Shown here piece by piece: positions 63,323 to 64,000 of a stretch of DNA of 64,000 nt. The notes beneath the pieces were generated by a model. That model was not told the DNA's origin and made no database searches. It was given only the letters and a program-made list of their open reading frames with translations. Source of the stretch: Actinomadura sp. WMMA1423. Lineage in GTDB: Bacteria > Actinomycetota > Actinomycetes > Streptosporangiales > Streptosporangiaceae. Numbering within the stretch: the stretch's first letter is position 1; each line of letters opens with the position of its first letter. The stretch lies in contig NZ_CP041244.1 in NCBI RefSeq assembly GCF_006547145.1, positions 1,240,001-1,304,000 of the forward strand, read 5' to 3'. The position numbers and the translations under genes were made by a program.

Positions 63323-64000
63323 CTCTCGGCCTTCACGGGCTTGGGCTCGACCTTGACGGTGCGACCGGCGGCGATGTTCTCCTGCACCTGCCGCTCCCAG
63401 AACTCGTTGGCCCGCTCGGTGTCGATCTCGTACTCGAACCGCCGTGTCATCTCAGCGGTGACGTCCTCGACGTCGACGTAGAACTGCTCGTACCAGCGGC
63501 GCAGTTGGTAGACCGGCCCGTCCTCCTCGCACAGCAGCGGATTGTCGATCTTGGCCTTGTTCCGCCAGATCTCCACGTCCTGGAGGAAGCCCTTCTCCAC
63601 GCCGGCGGCGAACCCCTCCGCCATCTGCTCGGCCTCGTCCATCGTCACGCCCTCCTGCTTCTTGACCATCACGCCCCACTGGAGGACGAAGCTGGTCGGC
63701 GAAACGGGGTAGTGGCAGTTGATCAGAATGGACTCGGTGGTCACACCGCCGCCGGTGCCCGTCATCGGATTGATCATGTAGGACGGCCCGTAGTAGGAGG
63801 CCTCCGAGAGGTTCGTCCGCTCATCGCCCGAGTAGTGCGTCCCCAGGTCCACGTCCGGACGGGACTTGCCGTTCATGTACTGGCTGGCGATGTGGCCCTC
63901 GAAGACGTTTTTGAAATAGGTCGGGAACGAGTAGTGGACATAGAAGAAGTGGGCCATGTCCACCACGTTGTCGACGATCTCCCGGCAGTGGGAGCCCTCG
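63319..64000 (-). CDS. kshA: 3-ketosteroid 9alpha-hydroxylase oxygenase, second copy (cut by right edge)
   Basis: The frame is open to the last base, so the start and Rieske domain lie outside. The catalytic part is present: MAHFFYVHYSFP with two iron-binding histidines and LQDVEIW with the aspartate. Long stretches are identical to the copy at 2217-3386, with differences mainly in the residues 200-300 region. Directly before kshB. Rhodococci also keep several KshA enzymes with different substrate ranges. Confidence 0.92.
   Translation of the reverse strand, partial: EGSHCREIVDNVVDMAHFFYVHYSFPTYFKNVFEGHIASQYMNGKSRPDVDLGTHYSGDERTNLSEASYYGPSYMINPMTGTGGGVTTESILINCHYPVSPTSFVLQWGVMVKKQEGVTMDEAEQMAEGFAAGVEKGFLQDVEIWRNKAKIDNPLLCEEDGPVYQLRRWYEQFYVDVEDVTAEMTRRFEYEIDTERANEFWERQVQENIAAGRTVKVEPKPVKAES

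Overview
The window is high-GC, gene-dense actinomycete DNA with GTG and TTG starts, ATGA or GTGA overlaps and strong AGGAG ribosome sites. The order of genes is unlike Mycobacterium or Rhodococcus. An actinomycete outside Mycobacteriales (for example Streptosporangiales) is my guess from style only. Almost everything belongs to steroid catabolism: two KshA oxygenases, KshB, three KstD-type flavoproteins, HsaA, HsaC and HsaD for rings A/B, and a near-complete HIP (ring C/D) set: FadD3, FadE30-33, IpdA, IpdB, IpdC, IpdF, EchA20, FadA6 and KstR2. No tRNA, rRNA, CRISPR array, transposase or phage gene was seen.

Layout. 1-0.6 kb: end of an MFS transporter. 0.7-3.4 kb (minus): kshA, a 79-residue five-cysteine protein, an HsaA paralogue. 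3.6-6.8 kb (minus): SMP-30 lactonase, SDR, P450. 7.1-9.7 kb: FAD dehydrogenase divergent from an IclR regulator. 9.9-15.3 kb: a branched-chain-type ABC transporter with a fused LivH-LivM permease. 15.4-19.7 kb: a 3alpha-hydroxysteroid dehydrogenase/OYE/SDR operon, its TetR gene and another SDR. 20-22.9 kb: a secreted GH106-like glycosidase. 23.2-32.5 kb: VOC protein, two esterases, GntR regulator, a crotonase/CoA-transferase/acyl-CoA dehydrogenase operon and SDRs. 32.7-35.9 kb: hsaD, hsaA, hsaC. 35.9-59.5 kb: the ring C/D block. 59.6-64 kb: a second IclR gene, kstD, kshB and a second kshA cut by the right edge.

Regulation. Two operator families can be read by eye. (1) CTCCC-N7-GGGAG, with centre near RCTGAYY, occurs nine times, before kshA, the SMP-30/SDR/P450 operon, twice between the FAD dehydrogenase and iclR, twice before the ABC transporter, and before hsaD, hsaC and kstD. 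I infer an IclR-controlled ring A/B and uptake regulon; no KstR-type box was noticed. (2) AACAAA-YR-TTTGTT, close to the known KstR2 motif but with A/T where that has G/C, lies in five intergenic regions of the ring C/D block, including the kstR2-fadD3 gap. Single candidate palindromes also flank the TetR gene (TTCAATCA-C-TGATTGAA), the glycosidase (LacI-like ATTAAAACGTTTTAAT) and the GntR-associated divergent promoter.

How it fits together. ABC uptake and hydroxysteroid dehydrogenases would feed 3-ketosteroids to KstD and KshAB, which open ring B. HsaA and HsaC oxidise and cleave ring A, HsaD releases HIP-type acids, FadD3 activates them and the Ipd/EchA20/FadE/FadA6 enzymes finish rings C and D. 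Unexplained parts are the five-cysteine protein, an LLM monooxygenase paired with a flavin reductase that carries a putative IclR-like sensor domain inside the KstR2-type operon, and the GntR-linked acyl-CoA operon.
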